Below, one piece after another: positions 34,608-43,590 of a DNA stretch of 64,000 nt. Position numbers and translations under genes: made by a program. Origin of the DNA: Nitrospiraceae bacterium. GTDB taxonomy: Bacteria > Nitrospirota > Nitrospiria > Nitrospirales > Nitrospiraceae. The notes under the pieces are model-generated. The model searched no databases. It worked only from the letters and a program-made list of their open reading frames with translations, and had not been told where the DNA came from. Each line of letters opens with the position of its first letter. Within the stretch, counting starts at the first letter, position 1. The stretch spans positions 434,001-498,000 of the forward strand of contig JAHBWI010000002.1 in assembly GCA_019637075.1 (NCBI GenBank), in the 5' to 3' direction.

Positions 34608-36605
34608 ATGCGGCGCCCCTGGTTCCAGACCGGATTGATCGCATGGCAGCTGGTCCTCGTCCTGGGATTGAGCTTGGCGGCAGAGGCACGATCGGACCGA
34701 CCACGCGCTTCGACAGCTCCAACAGAACGCCCTGAGCCCGAACTCCATAAGACCCTCACGGAAGCTCCCCTCCTCCGCGTCGGCCAGCTACTCGCGCATG
34801 GTGCGAACATCGAGGCGCGCGATGCCACGGGAGCCACTCCGCTCATCACCGCCGCGGCCAGGGGCAACATCACATTGATTCGACTGCTGCTGAGCCGTCT
34901 GGCGCGGGTCGATGCGCGCGACAGGGACGGCGACAGCGCACTCCACCTGTCCAGCTTGGCCGGATGCGTCGATTGCGTCGACGCCTTGCTGCAGGCCGGA
35001 GCTCCACCGGACAGCCGAAACACACTCGGGTTTACTCCGCTCCACCAGGCCGTCCGGCGATTCTGGGAATTGCCGGGCGAAACCAACCGAGACCGCCTCC
35101 ACCGGCAACGAGACATCATCGCACTCCTCCTTCAACAGGGAGCGTCCCTCGATTCGCAGGATGGCTCCGGCAGAACGCCTGCTACGTTGGCAATGGAAAG
35201 TAACAACGGCGCGCTGCGCGCGAGCTTGATCACACGCGAGCCGGCAGTAGAATCCCACCAGCCCGAGTCGCTCTCAGGGAACGGTCAGGCCCCGGCGCCG
35301 AATCAAGATCGATTGGAAACAGCCGTGGTTCCTTCAGGAGCCGGAACATCCGCCACAGCTCCTATCAGGCAAGAGCCTCAGCCGGCGGTCCTTCAAGACT
35401 CTGCCGCTGCGCAGAGCCCTCCAATCATGCAACCGGAACCGCCTGCGGCGACTAGTCCGATCCCTCCGGCTGCCGCTCCTTCGGAACAACCACCGGCAGC
35501 GCCATCAAGCTCAATGCCTCCATCGATCGAACCAGCGACATTGGCCGACCGGTCAGCGAAGGGAGCCACAACACAGGCCTCGAGGACAACCGCGAGCGAT
35601 ACGGGCCCGCAAGCGCAGGCAACCGAGACGGAAAGCAGATCCGATGCACAAAGCCAGCAAGCCTTGTCCGGTCCAGATCCGGCCGCCCCTCCGGGACCGG
35701 TCCTCTCCTCACCGGCCTCGGCTGCCCCCACGCTCGGCGCCTCATCCGGAAGCTTCCCTCTGTCTCCTCCGGTGCCGGCCGCTGCCTCGAAGCCGGAACG
35801 GTCGTCGGTTGAATCAGCGAGTTCCGAACAGCAAGGGGACCCGGCGATTCAGCGGACCGAGCCGATCGAACCCAGTGCGCTCGCAGAATCCGTTCCGGCC
35901 ACCGCCTCGCAACCGCTTCCACAGCAACCTGCACCAGCGTTGGAACGCGACCGTCCCACGCCTAGTCACCGAGAGTCGACTCAGACCGCTCAAGCGACCG
36001 GTGCAGCAGCCGTGGCATCTGCAGAGCCATCGGAAGTATCGGCCCGGCCCGTTCCAAGAGACCTACAGCAAGAAGCGCGCGTTTCTGAACCGTCGCAGAG
36101 CCCCTGGCTGTTCCGGAATGTTGGGTTCGGCCTCGGCCTCGGATGGACGCACAATCTTGGTCCCCGACGGATCGAATCGGTCACGACCATCAATCGTATC
36201 GTCCGGATCGATGAGGAGCGAAACGACCTCGTGCGGTTCATGCCGGAGCTGCACGTGTGGCTCGACCGTTGGGACGAACAACGTTGGAGCTGGGGGCCTT
36301 TTCTGGCCTTTGCGCCCGGATCGCGCGTGGTGGATGCGGTCGGTTTCGGGCTGATGTTGGGCTACCGCCCGAGCCCAGCCGATCACTACAGCTTCAATCT
36401 CGGCCTCGGTGGCGTCCTGGACCTGGATGCCCGCGTGCTCGGAGACGGGCTGATTGCCAACGAGCCGCTCCCTCCGCATGAAAGTTCGGCTAGGACTAAA
36501 CACACGACCGCCGCCGGCCTCCTCGTTCTCTTTTCCATAGGGTGGGACCCCGCGGCACCGCAGGGAGCGTCACGATCATCATCCTCGGGACCCCCGCTTC
36601 ATTGA
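34608..36605 (+). CDS. Exported ankyrin-repeat protein with Pro/Ser/Ala-rich linker and putative barrel-like C-terminus
   Basis: 665 residues. A signal peptide (about 8-27) is followed by four to five ankyrin repeats (about 45-205), seen as GATPLITAAARGNITLIRLLL, DGDSALHLSSLAG and GFTPLHQAV units. A low-complexity region rich in Pro, Ala, Ser and Gln runs from about 210 to 500. The last ~160 residues are different again: Gly- and aromatic-rich strands such as VGFGLGLGWTHN and FNLGLGGVLDLDARVL look like transmembrane beta-strands. The layout suggests a periplasmic ankyrin platform tethered through a flexible linker to an outer-membrane domain. I know no family with this architecture. Confidence 0.8.
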   Translation: MRRPWFQTGLIAWQLVLVLGLSLAAEARSDRPRASTAPTERPEPELHKTLTEAPLLRVGQLLAHGANIEARDATGATPLITAAARGNITLIRLLLSRLARVDARDRDGDSALHLSSLAGCVDCVDALLQAGAPPDSRNTLGFTPLHQAVRRFWELPGETNRDRLHRQRDIIALLLQQGASLDSQDGSGRTPATLAMESNNGALRASLITREPAVESHQPESLSGNGQAPAPNQDRLETAVVPSGAGTSATAPIRQEPQPAVLQDSAAAQSPPIMQPEPPAATSPIPPAAAPSEQPPAAPSSSMPPSIEPATLADRSAKGATTQASRTTASDTGPQAQATETESRSDAQSQQALSGPDPAAPPGPVLSSPASAAPTLGASSGSFPLSPPVPAAASKPERSSVESASSEQQGDPAIQRTEPIEPSALAESVPATASQPLPQQPAPALERDRPTPSHRESTQTAQATGAAAVASAEPSEVSARPVPRDLQQEARVSEPSQSPWLFRNVGFGLGLGWTHNLGPRRIESVTTINRIVRIDEERNDLVRFMPELHVWLDRWDEQRWSWGPFLAFAPGSRVVDAVGFGLMLGYRPSPADHYSFNLGLGGVLDLDARVLGDGLIANEPLPPHESSARTKHTTAAGLLVLFSIGWDPAAPQGASRSSSSGPPLH

Positions 36606-36646
36606 CGGGCTCGCAAGGTTCTCAGTAAGGTGAAGATGGAGCACAC

Positions 36647-37597
36647 ATGAGCAGCATTCCTCCAGCACAGTTTCCCGACGAACAAACGGAGGGCGGAGAG
36701 TTCAAGCGTCAAGCCGATGCGTTTCGCGATTGGGTGACGGCCGACGGTTCATCCGGCTATCCGGCCGCCGTGGGCCGGTACCACCTGTACGTCTCCCTCG
36801 CCTGTCCCTGGGCCCATCGCACCATCATCGTGCGCAAGCTGAAGCGGCTGGAACCTGCCATCGGCATGACCGTCACCGATCCGATCAGGGACGAACGGGG
36901 CTGGGCGTTCCGTCAGGGACCCGGCTACTCTCCCGATCCCATCAACGGATTTCATTTTCTCAGCGAAGCCTATCGGGCCACCGACCCGACGTACCGAGGC
37001 CGCGTGACGGTTCCGGTCCTGTGGGACACCGTCAGCCGACGCATCGTCACGAATTCGGATGACGACCTCATGCGCATGTTCAACAGCGAATTCGACCGGT
37101 TTACCGACAGCCACCTCGATCTCTATCCCACGGCGCTCCGAGCGGAGATCGACGCACTGAACGACTTCATCTATGAACGCATCAACAACGGAGTCTACCG
37201 CGCGGGATTCGCCACTTCTCAACGCGCGTACGAGCAGGCGATTCGCCCCCTGTTCGAAGCGCTGGAGGCCCTGGATGCCCGGCTCGCCGACCGGCGTTAT
37301 CTTTTCGGCAATCAGTTTGTGGAGACCGATTGGCGGCTGTTCGTGACCCTGGTACGCTTCGATGCCGTCTACTACGGTCACTTCAAATGCAATCTTCGGC
37401 GTATCGTGGACTATCCCAACCTGTTCGGCTACTTGCGCGACCTCTACCAAACGAACCACATCGCCGAGACGGTCAACTTCGACCACATCAAACGGCACTA
37501 CTACGTCACCCACGACGACATTAATCCGACCCGCATCGTGCCGCTGGGCCCCATTCAGGACCTGAGCGCGCCGCACGGGCGGGATCGTCTCGGATGA
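36647..37597 (+). CDS. yqjG: Glutathionyl-hydroquinone reductase (GST Xi class)
   Basis: 316 residues, the usual length. The catalytic motif CPWAH with Cys53 is in SLACPWAHRT; the next strands TDPIRDERGW and ATDPTYRGRVTVPVLWD are characteristic of the Ecm4/YqjG family. The enzyme removes glutathione from glutathionyl-hydroquinones through a mixed disulfide. The helical C-terminal domain begins around residue 165, with an NNGVYRAGFATSQRAYE motif. A GGAG lies about 8 bases before the ATG. Stands alone on the plus strand. Confidence 0.92.
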   Translation: MSSIPPAQFPDEQTEGGEFKRQADAFRDWVTADGSSGYPAAVGRYHLYVSLACPWAHRTIIVRKLKRLEPAIGMTVTDPIRDERGWAFRQGPGYSPDPINGFHFLSEAYRATDPTYRGRVTVPVLWDTVSRRIVTNSDDDLMRMFNSEFDRFTDSHLDLYPTALRAEIDALNDFIYERINNGVYRAGFATSQRAYEQAIRPLFEALEALDARLADRRYLFGNQFVETDWRLFVTLVRFDAVYYGHFKCNLRRIVDYPNLFGYLRDLYQTNHIAETVNFDHIKRHYYVTHDDINPTRIVPLGPIQDLSAPHGRDRLG

Positions 37598-37610
37598 TCG
37601 GAAATTTGTC

Positions 37611-37640
37611 TTGTACCGTATGTGGTTGGTGCCGTATGGT
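37611..37640 (+). promoter_or_regulatory. Candidate promoter of the FKBP gene with direct repeats
   Basis: TTGTAC (37611-37616), 18-base spacer, TATGGT (37635-37640). Overlapping it are two near-identical 10-mers, GTACCGTATG (37613-37622) and GTGCCGTATG (37629-37638), 16 bases apart, which might bind a regulator. Confidence 0.4.
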
Positions 37641-37674
37641 GGATTAGCTATGCCACCAGCAGAAAGGATGTTTC

Positions 37675-38352
37675 ATGCGCCTCATCGTTGCCGCCTTCGC
37701 CCTGTTGACGCTGTTCGCGACGTCCGCCACTCCAGCCTCATCGGCTGATCCGACCACCGACGACCAAAAAACCTTGTATGCCCTTGGCCTGGCCGTGAGC
37801 CAGTCGCTCGGCACCTTCACATTGACCGAGGCAGAATTGGAATTCGTGAAAGCCGGCCTCTCCGACGGCGTCCTCAAGAAGCCGCAGAAGGTGGATCTTC
37901 AAGCGTTCGTCCCGAAGATCAACCAATTGGGACAATCCCGCATGACCGCCCTGGCCGACATTGAGAAGAAAGCAGGCGCAGCGTTCGTGGCGAAGGCCGC
38001 GGCGGAGTCCGGAGCCAAGAAAACCGAGTCCGGCGCTATCGTGACGACGATCAAGGAAGGAAAGGGCGCCACGCCGAAACCGACCGATACCGTCAAGGTG
38101 CACTACCACGGCACGCTGATCGACGGGACGGTGTTTGATAGCTCAGTGAAACGCGGTGAACCGGCGACCTTCCCCCTGAATCAGGTGATCAAGTGCTGGA
38201 CTGAGGGCGTGCAACAGATTAAGGTCGGTGGGAAAAGCCGGCTGGTATGCCCCTCCAGTATCGCCTATGGCGATCGCGGTCAGCCACCGGTCATCAAGCC
38301 AGGCTCTACACTGGTCTTCGAAGTAGAGCTCTTGGAAATCGCGAAACAGTAG
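37675..38352 (+). CDS. Exported FKBP-type peptidyl-prolyl isomerase
   Basis: 225 residues. A signal peptide (about 1-24), an N-terminal helical dimerisation region (about 28-110) as in FkpA/Mip, and a C-terminal FKBP domain (about 120-223) with VKVHYHGTLIDGTVFDSS, GWTEG-type CWTEGVQ, and SIAYGDRG. It should catalyse prolyl isomerisation and act as a chaperone in the periplasm. The tryptophan in CWTEGV at the base of the active site is kept, with a Cys in place of the usual Gly before it. AAAGGA lies just before the ATG. Confidence 0.93.
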   Translation: MRLIVAAFALLTLFATSATPASSADPTTDDQKTLYALGLAVSQSLGTFTLTEAELEFVKAGLSDGVLKKPQKVDLQAFVPKINQLGQSRMTALADIEKKAGAAFVAKAAAESGAKKTESGAIVTTIKEGKGATPKPTDTVKVHYHGTLIDGTVFDSSVKRGEPATFPLNQVIKCWTEGVQQIKVGGKSRLVCPSSIAYGDRGQPPVIKPGSTLVFEVELLEIAKQ

Positions 38353-38465
38353 CCTCCCAAGATGTAGGATAAACACCGACGCAGCCATCGGATGTTTTTC
38401 CCCTGTGATCGAACACTTAAGGTTTTCCTGCCTCGTTCCGAAATGGTCAAAGCCGAACGAATCTG

Positions 38466-38502
38466 ATTTCCCGGCAGCGGCAACCCTGCCCTGCCGGGAA
38501 AT
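38466..38502 (+). terminator. 12-bp hairpin, probable terminator of the FKBP transcript
   Basis: ATTTCCCGGCAG (38466-38477) and CTGCCGGGAAAT (38491-38502) are perfect complements with a 13-base loop, and TTT follows soon after. It lies 113 bases after the FKBP stop and 92 before the receiver-ATPase gene, in a 242-base gap. Confidence 0.5.
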
Positions 38503-38594
38503 TTCATGGCGCCGGACTAGGCCGACAGCCACGAATACACCCGTGCCGATGTTCACGACCGGGATGGCGCGGTCCGGAACAAAGGCTCGCCCTT

Positions 38595-39518
38595 ATGCGA
38601 TCGCCGGATATACACCTACTCCTCGTCGACGACTCGCAGGTCAACCTCGACCTGCTGTTGGACTATCTAAAGGACACTCCCTACGCGCTCGTGACGGCGC
38701 GGGGCGGAACCCAGGCCTGGCAATTACTCGAACAGAACCCGGATTGCTATTATGCGGTCCTTCTCGACCGTGTCCTGCCAGGCATGAGCGGCATCGACCT
38801 TCTCCGCAAGATGAAGCAACACCCCACGCTCTGCCAAGTCCCGGTGCTTATACAAACGGCGTCGAGGGAACCGCAAGAAATGCTGGAGGGCCTACAGGCC
38901 GGGGCCTATTATTCTTTGACCAAACCGTTCGACAAGGACACGCTTCGAGCCATCGTCGACGCTGCCGTTCGCGATCGCACCGGCTTTCTGGAGGTAAGGA
39001 GCAGCCTGCTCAGAACCAACGCCACGATGGCACTGCTCGATTCCGCGACCTTTCATTTCCGCACTCCGGAAGAAGCCAAGGACCTGGCCACGTTGCTGTC
39101 GCATGCCTATCCGGATCCGCAACGCGTGGTGATGGGCATCCTGGAATTGGCGCTCAACGCCATCGAACATGGCAACCTGGAAATCGGGTACGCGGAGAAA
39201 TCCCGGCTCCTGAATTGTGACTGTCTCGACGAGGAGATCGCACGCCGACTGGCCGATCCGCGCTATGCGTCTCGAACGGCAACGGCGCAGTTTGCCCGCC
39301 AAGCCGGACGTCTCTGTCTTCAGATTCTCGATGAGGGAGAGGGCTTCGAATGGCACCGCTTTCTCGACTTTGATCCCCAGCGGGCGTGCGACACGCACGG
39401 CAGGGGAATCGCGATGGCCAACAAGCTGAGCTTCGACCAACTGGAGTATCTCGGGAAGGGCAACGAGGTCCTGGCGGTTCTGCGGTTGGAAAGTATGCCG
39501 AAATGCTTCGCTGCCTGA
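38595..39518 (+). CDS. Receiver fused to anti-sigma-type ATPase
   Basis: 307 residues. A receiver domain (about 6-125) has the acidic pair VDDSQ, phosphoacceptor Asp58 in VLLDRVLPG and Lys in LTKPFDKD. The second half (about 160-300) is a GHKL ATPase of RsbW/anti-sigma kind: an N-box in LELALNAIEHGN and a G1 box in LDEGEGFEW, followed by GRGIAMAN. It lacks a HisKA part, so it would act as a phosphorylation-controlled serine kinase or partner-switch protein. No STAS antagonist, sigma factor or PP2C phosphatase is encoded in this window. Convergent with the exported TIM-barrel-like gene. Confidence 0.85.
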   Translation: MRSPDIHLLLVDDSQVNLDLLLDYLKDTPYALVTARGGTQAWQLLEQNPDCYYAVLLDRVLPGMSGIDLLRKMKQHPTLCQVPVLIQTASREPQEMLEGLQAGAYYSLTKPFDKDTLRAIVDAAVRDRTGFLEVRSSLLRTNATMALLDSATFHFRTPEEAKDLATLLSHAYPDPQRVVMGILELALNAIEHGNLEIGYAEKSRLLNCDCLDEEIARRLADPRYASRTATAQFARQAGRLCLQILDEGEGFEWHRFLDFDPQRACDTHGRGIAMANKLSFDQLEYLGKGNEVLAVLRLESMPKCFAA

Positions 39519-39525
39519 CACCTGC

Positions 39526-40995
39526 CTAGTTCGACAGCACCACTTTCGAAACACCGTACCAACGATCAAGCCGCTTCCCCTCGATCGCCAAGTCCAGATG
39601 GGGCGCACCGCCGTCTCGGTCCAAGACTGCGATATCCAAGCTGTACTCACCCGACGGGAGTCTCCCGGGAAGCTCGATCCGGTCGGACACTTCATGCGGA
39701 CCGCCGGGCAACCAATCCCGAAGCTGCGCCTGGCTCACCCACTGTCCCACCACATCCCCCGACTCGTTGCGCAGTCGATAGGCCAGCGGCCAGGCTTGGT
39801 ACACCGGCGCCACGCCAATGTTCTCCCAGCGAGACTGCAGGACAAACGGCTGACCGGCGGTGAGGCGCGCCTCATGCGTGAGGCTGCGAAGCACCAATCG
39901 ATAACCCATTTTCCGCAGAAACTCCTCGAACCGGGATCGCCAGGCAGCAGGAACCGGTTTCGACTTGGCGTTCAGCACCGAGACGTGCCAGTCGAGGCCG
40001 CGCTGTAAGATTTTGTCGAGGTCGAACCCGCGCTCATACCACTCCTGGATGTAACCGCACACCTCGAACTGTACAGGCCCGCGTTTCCATGCGCCGGCCA
40101 CGATCGAATCTTCCAATGCGGGCGGATAGGCGTGCTCCATATGGTTCCAGTCCGGTCCGAAGTACCCGTAATCCCCGTAGCAGTCCCCGCGCCACCCGGC
40201 TCCACGCGACGCGGCATACCGTAACGGCCCGTTGTGGAGCATCACGAGCGGGGTGCCCGAAAAATACTCGAAGTACCAATCCATAATCGCGCGCTGATTG
40301 GCTTCGGTTGGGAAATAGTCGCGACAGATCGGTTGGGTTTCGCCGGGACAGCAGGCCGTGTTCCACTCGCCCCAGCATCCCACGGAACCGATGTCCACAT
40401 GGTCGAGCACCGCAGTCTGACCGTATCGCTCACCGAACGCCCGGAGCAGTCGCCGGTGATATTCGAGAAACGTGGGGTTGTTGTAGTCGGGAAAGGTCCC
40501 GTCCGATTCCTTGACGCTCGCCACGCCTTTATCGAGCAGCCATTGTGGGGTGCCGGTCTTGTACTCCGAAACGATTCGAATGGCGAGGGATTCCCCCTTC
40601 GCCTTCGCTTCACTGATCACGCGATCGACGAGCGCGAAGTTATACCGACCCTCCTCCGGCTCCAGTTCGGCCCAGGACCAACGGAAATAGGCGACCGTCG
40701 TTTTTGGATACTCCGCCGCGGACGGCGGATGGCCGAACCCGAAATGAAAATCGGCGAACCCCATTCCAGGATTGTAGAGGAGATCGCTGACCTCCCGAGG
40801 CCTCACGGTCGTATGGACATGAGCGCTCGCGCCGCCAGCGCCGCTGGAAACCGAGCTGCTATCGACTGAGGTTGCATGAGCAAGAATGCCGCCCAGCATC
40901 AACCGGCCGATCAACAGTCCCCCTGCGACGCATCGCGTCAAGGCCGCATGACCGCCGAACGACAAGCCCCTTGTCCTGTGAGTCACCGCCTCCAT
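39526..40995 (-). CDS. Exported TIM-barrel-like protein with DUF4832 domain
   Basis: 489 residues. A hydrophobic segment (about 22-41) probably directs export. From about 70 the sequence looks like a glycoside-hydrolase-type barrel: YNPGMGFADFHFGF, RWSWAELEPEEGRYNF, HVDIGSVGCWGEWN with a possible acid. The C-terminal part, including SRWENIGVAPVYQAWPLAYRL, matches DUF4832, a beta-sandwich region often attached to such barrels. It may bind or cleave a polysaccharide, but catalytic residues are not certain. The gene starts 3 bases after the stop of the collagen-like lipoprotein, so the two are cotranslated. Confidence 0.75.
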   Translation of the reverse strand: MEAVTHRTRGLSFGGHAALTRCVAGGLLIGRLMLGGILAHATSVDSSSVSSGAGGASAHVHTTVRPREVSDLLYNPGMGFADFHFGFGHPPSAAEYPKTTVAYFRWSWAELEPEEGRYNFALVDRVISEAKAKGESLAIRIVSEYKTGTPQWLLDKGVASVKESDGTFPDYNNPTFLEYHRRLLRAFGERYGQTAVLDHVDIGSVGCWGEWNTACCPGETQPICRDYFPTEANQRAIMDWYFEYFSGTPLVMLHNGPLRYAASRGAGWRGDCYGDYGYFGPDWNHMEHAYPPALEDSIVAGAWKRGPVQFEVCGYIQEWYERGFDLDKILQRGLDWHVSVLNAKSKPVPAAWRSRFEEFLRKMGYRLVLRSLTHEARLTAGQPFVLQSRWENIGVAPVYQAWPLAYRLRNESGDVVGQWVSQAQLRDWLPGGPHEVSDRIELPGRLPSGEYSLDIAVLDRDGGAPHLDLAIEGKRLDRWYGVSKVVLSN

Positions 40996-40998
40996 CCG

Positions 40999-41514
40999 CT
41001 ACTCGAACCGGCTGATCTCCACACTGAACTCCGTCTTCAGCAAGATCTCCTTCTGGACCGGAGAGCCTTTGCTGGAGTTGGTCACTCGCAACACCATCCC
41101 GCGTTGTTCGAAACGATCCACCGTCACCAGCACCGTCCGGGCCGCCGTGCCCAGACCGACGACCTTCACGACGTATTGGAAGGACGAACCCTGGGGGAGG
41201 GCATAGCCGGCAAACGTAAGCAGCACTTCGCCGTCCCGTTCAGCCTTCGCACGCAAGGCGTTGTACACCGGTTGTCGCGCATTTCCGTCCCCACGCACCA
41301 AACCCGCCGCGACGATTTCATAGCGTCCGGCTGAGAGCGGACGTTCGACGGCATTCGTGATCGCCGTCTGCCCTGCGACGCCGGGAGGGCCGGGAGGACC
41401 GACGGGGCCGGTCGGCCCTGGAGGGCCGGGAGGACCCGCAACCGTTTTCGCACAACCGGCCAGACACAGCAGTGTTGCAGCGAGCAGCACGTTCCCGAAA
41501 CCTCTTCGCGTCAT
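40999..41514 (-). CDS. Lipoprotein with short collagen-like Gly-X-Y repeat
   Basis: 171 residues. The lipobox is LAGC (Cys21). Directly after it, residues 27-48 hold seven perfect Gly-X-Y triplets with Pro in most X and Y places, as in collagen-like proteins. The remaining ~120 residues form a beta-rich domain with alternating hydrophobics. The tract is short, so a stable triple helix is uncertain, but it could trimerise the protein or form a rigid stalk off the membrane. GGGAGG precedes the ATG. Coupled to the TIM-barrel-like gene downstream. Confidence 0.8.
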   Translation of the reverse strand: MTRRGFGNVLLAATLLCLAGCAKTVAGPPGPPGPTGPVGPPGPPGVAGQTAITNAVERPLSAGRYEIVAAGLVRGDGNARQPVYNALRAKAERDGEVLLTFAGYALPQGSSFQYVVKVVGLGTAARTVLVTVDRFEQRGMVLRVTNSSKGSPVQKEILLKTEFSVEISRFE

Positions 41515-41760
41515 GGGACCTCCCTCGGTGTCGGACACCACTGCCCCCCAAGCCCGAACGAAACCGATACGACCGGAAAACGCGCACAGGCTATGCCGTT
41601 CCCCCGACTCTGTCAACCGACCCAATTGTCACGGTTGAACCGGTGAGCGATGTCGGGGCGGCCAAAGACGGTGCGGCGGGTTCGGCTCAAGAAACATTGG
41701 GGGAAGCGGCAAAGTATGGTAGGGTACGGCCCGCATTGCTGCCGAAGGGACGAACCCGAC

Positions 41761-42645
41761 GTGTTCAGACTCTTTTCCCCCGCTATCCGATCCGATGCCG
41801 TGTTGATCACCGGCGCCTCCACGGGTATCGGCGCCGCCTGCGCCCTGGCCCTCGACAAGATCGGCTACCGTGTCTTCGCCGGCGTCCGCAAATCCGCGGA
41901 CGGTGAGGCGCTCCAACAAAAGGCGGGCCCACGGCTCATGCCGGTGCGTCTCGACGTCACCGACGAGACGACGATGCTCGCCGCCAGCCACACCATCCGC
42001 GCGATGATGGGAGACGCAGGCTTGGCCGGACTCGTCAACAATGCCGGAATCGGGGTCGCCGGTCCGATCGAAGCGCTGCCGTTGGCCGACTGGCGCCGGC
42101 AATTCGAGGTCAATCTGTTCGGCCTCATCCGCGTCACGCAAACCTTCCTGCCGCTCATCCGGCAAGGACGCGGACGCATCGTCAACATGGGATCGATCGC
42201 AGGCCGAGCCGCCATGCCCTTCATGGCTCCGTACTCCGCGTCCAAGTATGCGCTGGAGGCGATGACCGACGCGCTTCGAATCGAAGTGCAACCGTGGGGG
42301 ATTCGCGTCGCGATCATCGAGCCCGGCGCCATCGCGACACCGATCTGGAAAAAGACGAGAAAAGAAACCGACGCATGGGACACATCCTGGAGTCCTGAAC
42401 TCAAATCGCTCTACCAGGAAGGCTTCAGCCTCGTCAAAGAAACAGCCACAGAGGCGGGAGAGCGGGCGCAGCCGGCCGGCCTTGTGGCGGAAGCCGTCAT
42501 CCATGCCTTGCGGTCGCGATTTCCTCGCACACGATACCTCGTCGGGTCGGACGCCAAGATTCGCGCCCGCCTCGCGGCGTTGCTGCCCGATCTGCTCAAC
42601 GATTGGCTGATCACCCGGATCGTCAAACTCCCACCCCGACGGTAA
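41761..42645 (+). CDS. SDR oxidoreductase
   Basis: 294 residues, classical short-chain dehydrogenase of the slightly longer type. The cofactor loop is TGASTGIG (17-24), NNAG is intact, the catalytic Ser is in NMGSIAG and YSASK holds Tyr and Lys; EPGAIATPIWKK follows. The C-terminal extension (about 215-294) resembles retinol dehydrogenase-like SDRs. The substrate is not known. GTG 41761 has GAAGGGA upstream; ATG 41716 is an alternative. It is followed 15 bases later by an AEC transporter and divergent from the collagen-like lipoprotein. Confidence 0.85.
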   Translation: MFRLFSPAIRSDAVLITGASTGIGAACALALDKIGYRVFAGVRKSADGEALQQKAGPRLMPVRLDVTDETTMLAASHTIRAMMGDAGLAGLVNNAGIGVAGPIEALPLADWRRQFEVNLFGLIRVTQTFLPLIRQGRGRIVNMGSIAGRAAMPFMAPYSASKYALEAMTDALRIEVQPWGIRVAIIEPGAIATPIWKKTRKETDAWDTSWSPELKSLYQEGFSLVKETATEAGERAQPAGLVAEAVIHALRSRFPRTRYLVGSDAKIRARLAALLPDLLNDWLITRIVKLPPRR

Positions 42646-42660
42646 CGAGGCCGGTCCCCT

Positions 42661-43581
42661 ATGCCGCCGCAGCTCCTCGCCATGGTGGTGATCGCCCTGC
42701 TCGGAGCGGGCCTGAGGCGGGCCGGCATCCTGACACGATCCCATCTCGAACGCCTGGTCCACCTGGTATTCCGGATCAGCCTCCCCGCCACCATCTTGGT
42801 CTCCATCGATCGCCTGACGGTGGCATCGGACTTGTGGAGGCTCCCGGTTACCGCCTGGCTGGTCATCCTCTCGCTCCTGCCCTGTGCCTGGCTCTTGAGC
42901 CGCAGGCTCGACTTGCCCCGCGCCGCCGCCGGCACCGTACTGGTCGGCAGCAGCGTGATGAACATGGCCTTCTTCGCCTATGCCGTCGTCCTAAGCCTTT
43001 TTGGCGAGGCGGGGTTGGGACGAGCCCTCTTCTTCGATCTGGGCCACGGGCTGCTGGTGTTCACGCTGATCTATGGCATCGCCGTTCGGTTCGGCGGTCG
43101 CGCGACTTCCCCTCCCGCCGCGATCGGGCGTTTTCTCGGCTCGCCTCCCCTCTGGGCCATCATCGTGAGCACCGGGCTCCGTGCCTGCGAGATCCATTTG
43201 CCCGACTGGGGACGCGGGCTTCTGTTTCCGCTTCACCTGACGACCATGCCGCTGGCCAGCCTGATCCTCGGATTGTCCATCGACATGCAGACGTTGTCTC
43301 AACGCGTCGCCGTTGCCGCAGCGGCCGTGATGCTTCGCATGGGAGGCGGCGGCGTGATGGGCTGGTGGTGGAGCGGGCTCTTGGGACTGTCGGATTTCGA
43401 TCGCACCATCGTAACGCTGAGCGCCGCCATGCCGGTCGGTCTCAACACGCTGGTGTTTGCGGCGGAAGAGGAGTTAGATCAGGACTTGGCCGCGGCGATG
43501 ATCACGCTCTCCATCGGCATCGGCCTGCTCTTGCTGCCGGCCCTGCCCTGGCTCCTCGGCCTGCTCGGACGGTTGGCATGA
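42661..43581 (+). CDS. AEC-family transporter
   Basis: 306 residues with about ten hydrophobic segments arranged in two similar halves, as in the auxin efflux carrier family. Typical features are the N-terminal LRRAGIL region, the amphipathic FRISLPATIL segment, and near the C-terminus SAAMPVGLNTLVFAAE. Bacterial members export organic anions such as malate or malonate. The gene starts 15 bases after the SDR stop and is convergent with the lipoprotein gene at 43591. The substrate cannot be read from sequence. Confidence 0.88.
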   Translation: MPPQLLAMVVIALLGAGLRRAGILTRSHLERLVHLVFRISLPATILVSIDRLTVASDLWRLPVTAWLVILSLLPCAWLLSRRLDLPRAAAGTVLVGSSVMNMAFFAYAVVLSLFGEAGLGRALFFDLGHGLLVFTLIYGIAVRFGGRATSPPAAIGRFLGSPPLWAIIVSTGLRACEIHLPDWGRGLLFPLHLTTMPLASLILGLSIDMQTLSQRVAVAAAAVMLRMGGGGVMGWWWSGLLGLSDFDRTIVTLSAAMPVGLNTLVFAAEEELDQDLAAAMITLSIGIGLLLLPALPWLLGLLGRLA

Positions 43582-43590
43582 TCGAGGGCA

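Noticed and set aside
41629-42762. 377-codon minus-strand open frame
   Set aside because: Antisense to the SDR gene, which has all catalytic motifs.
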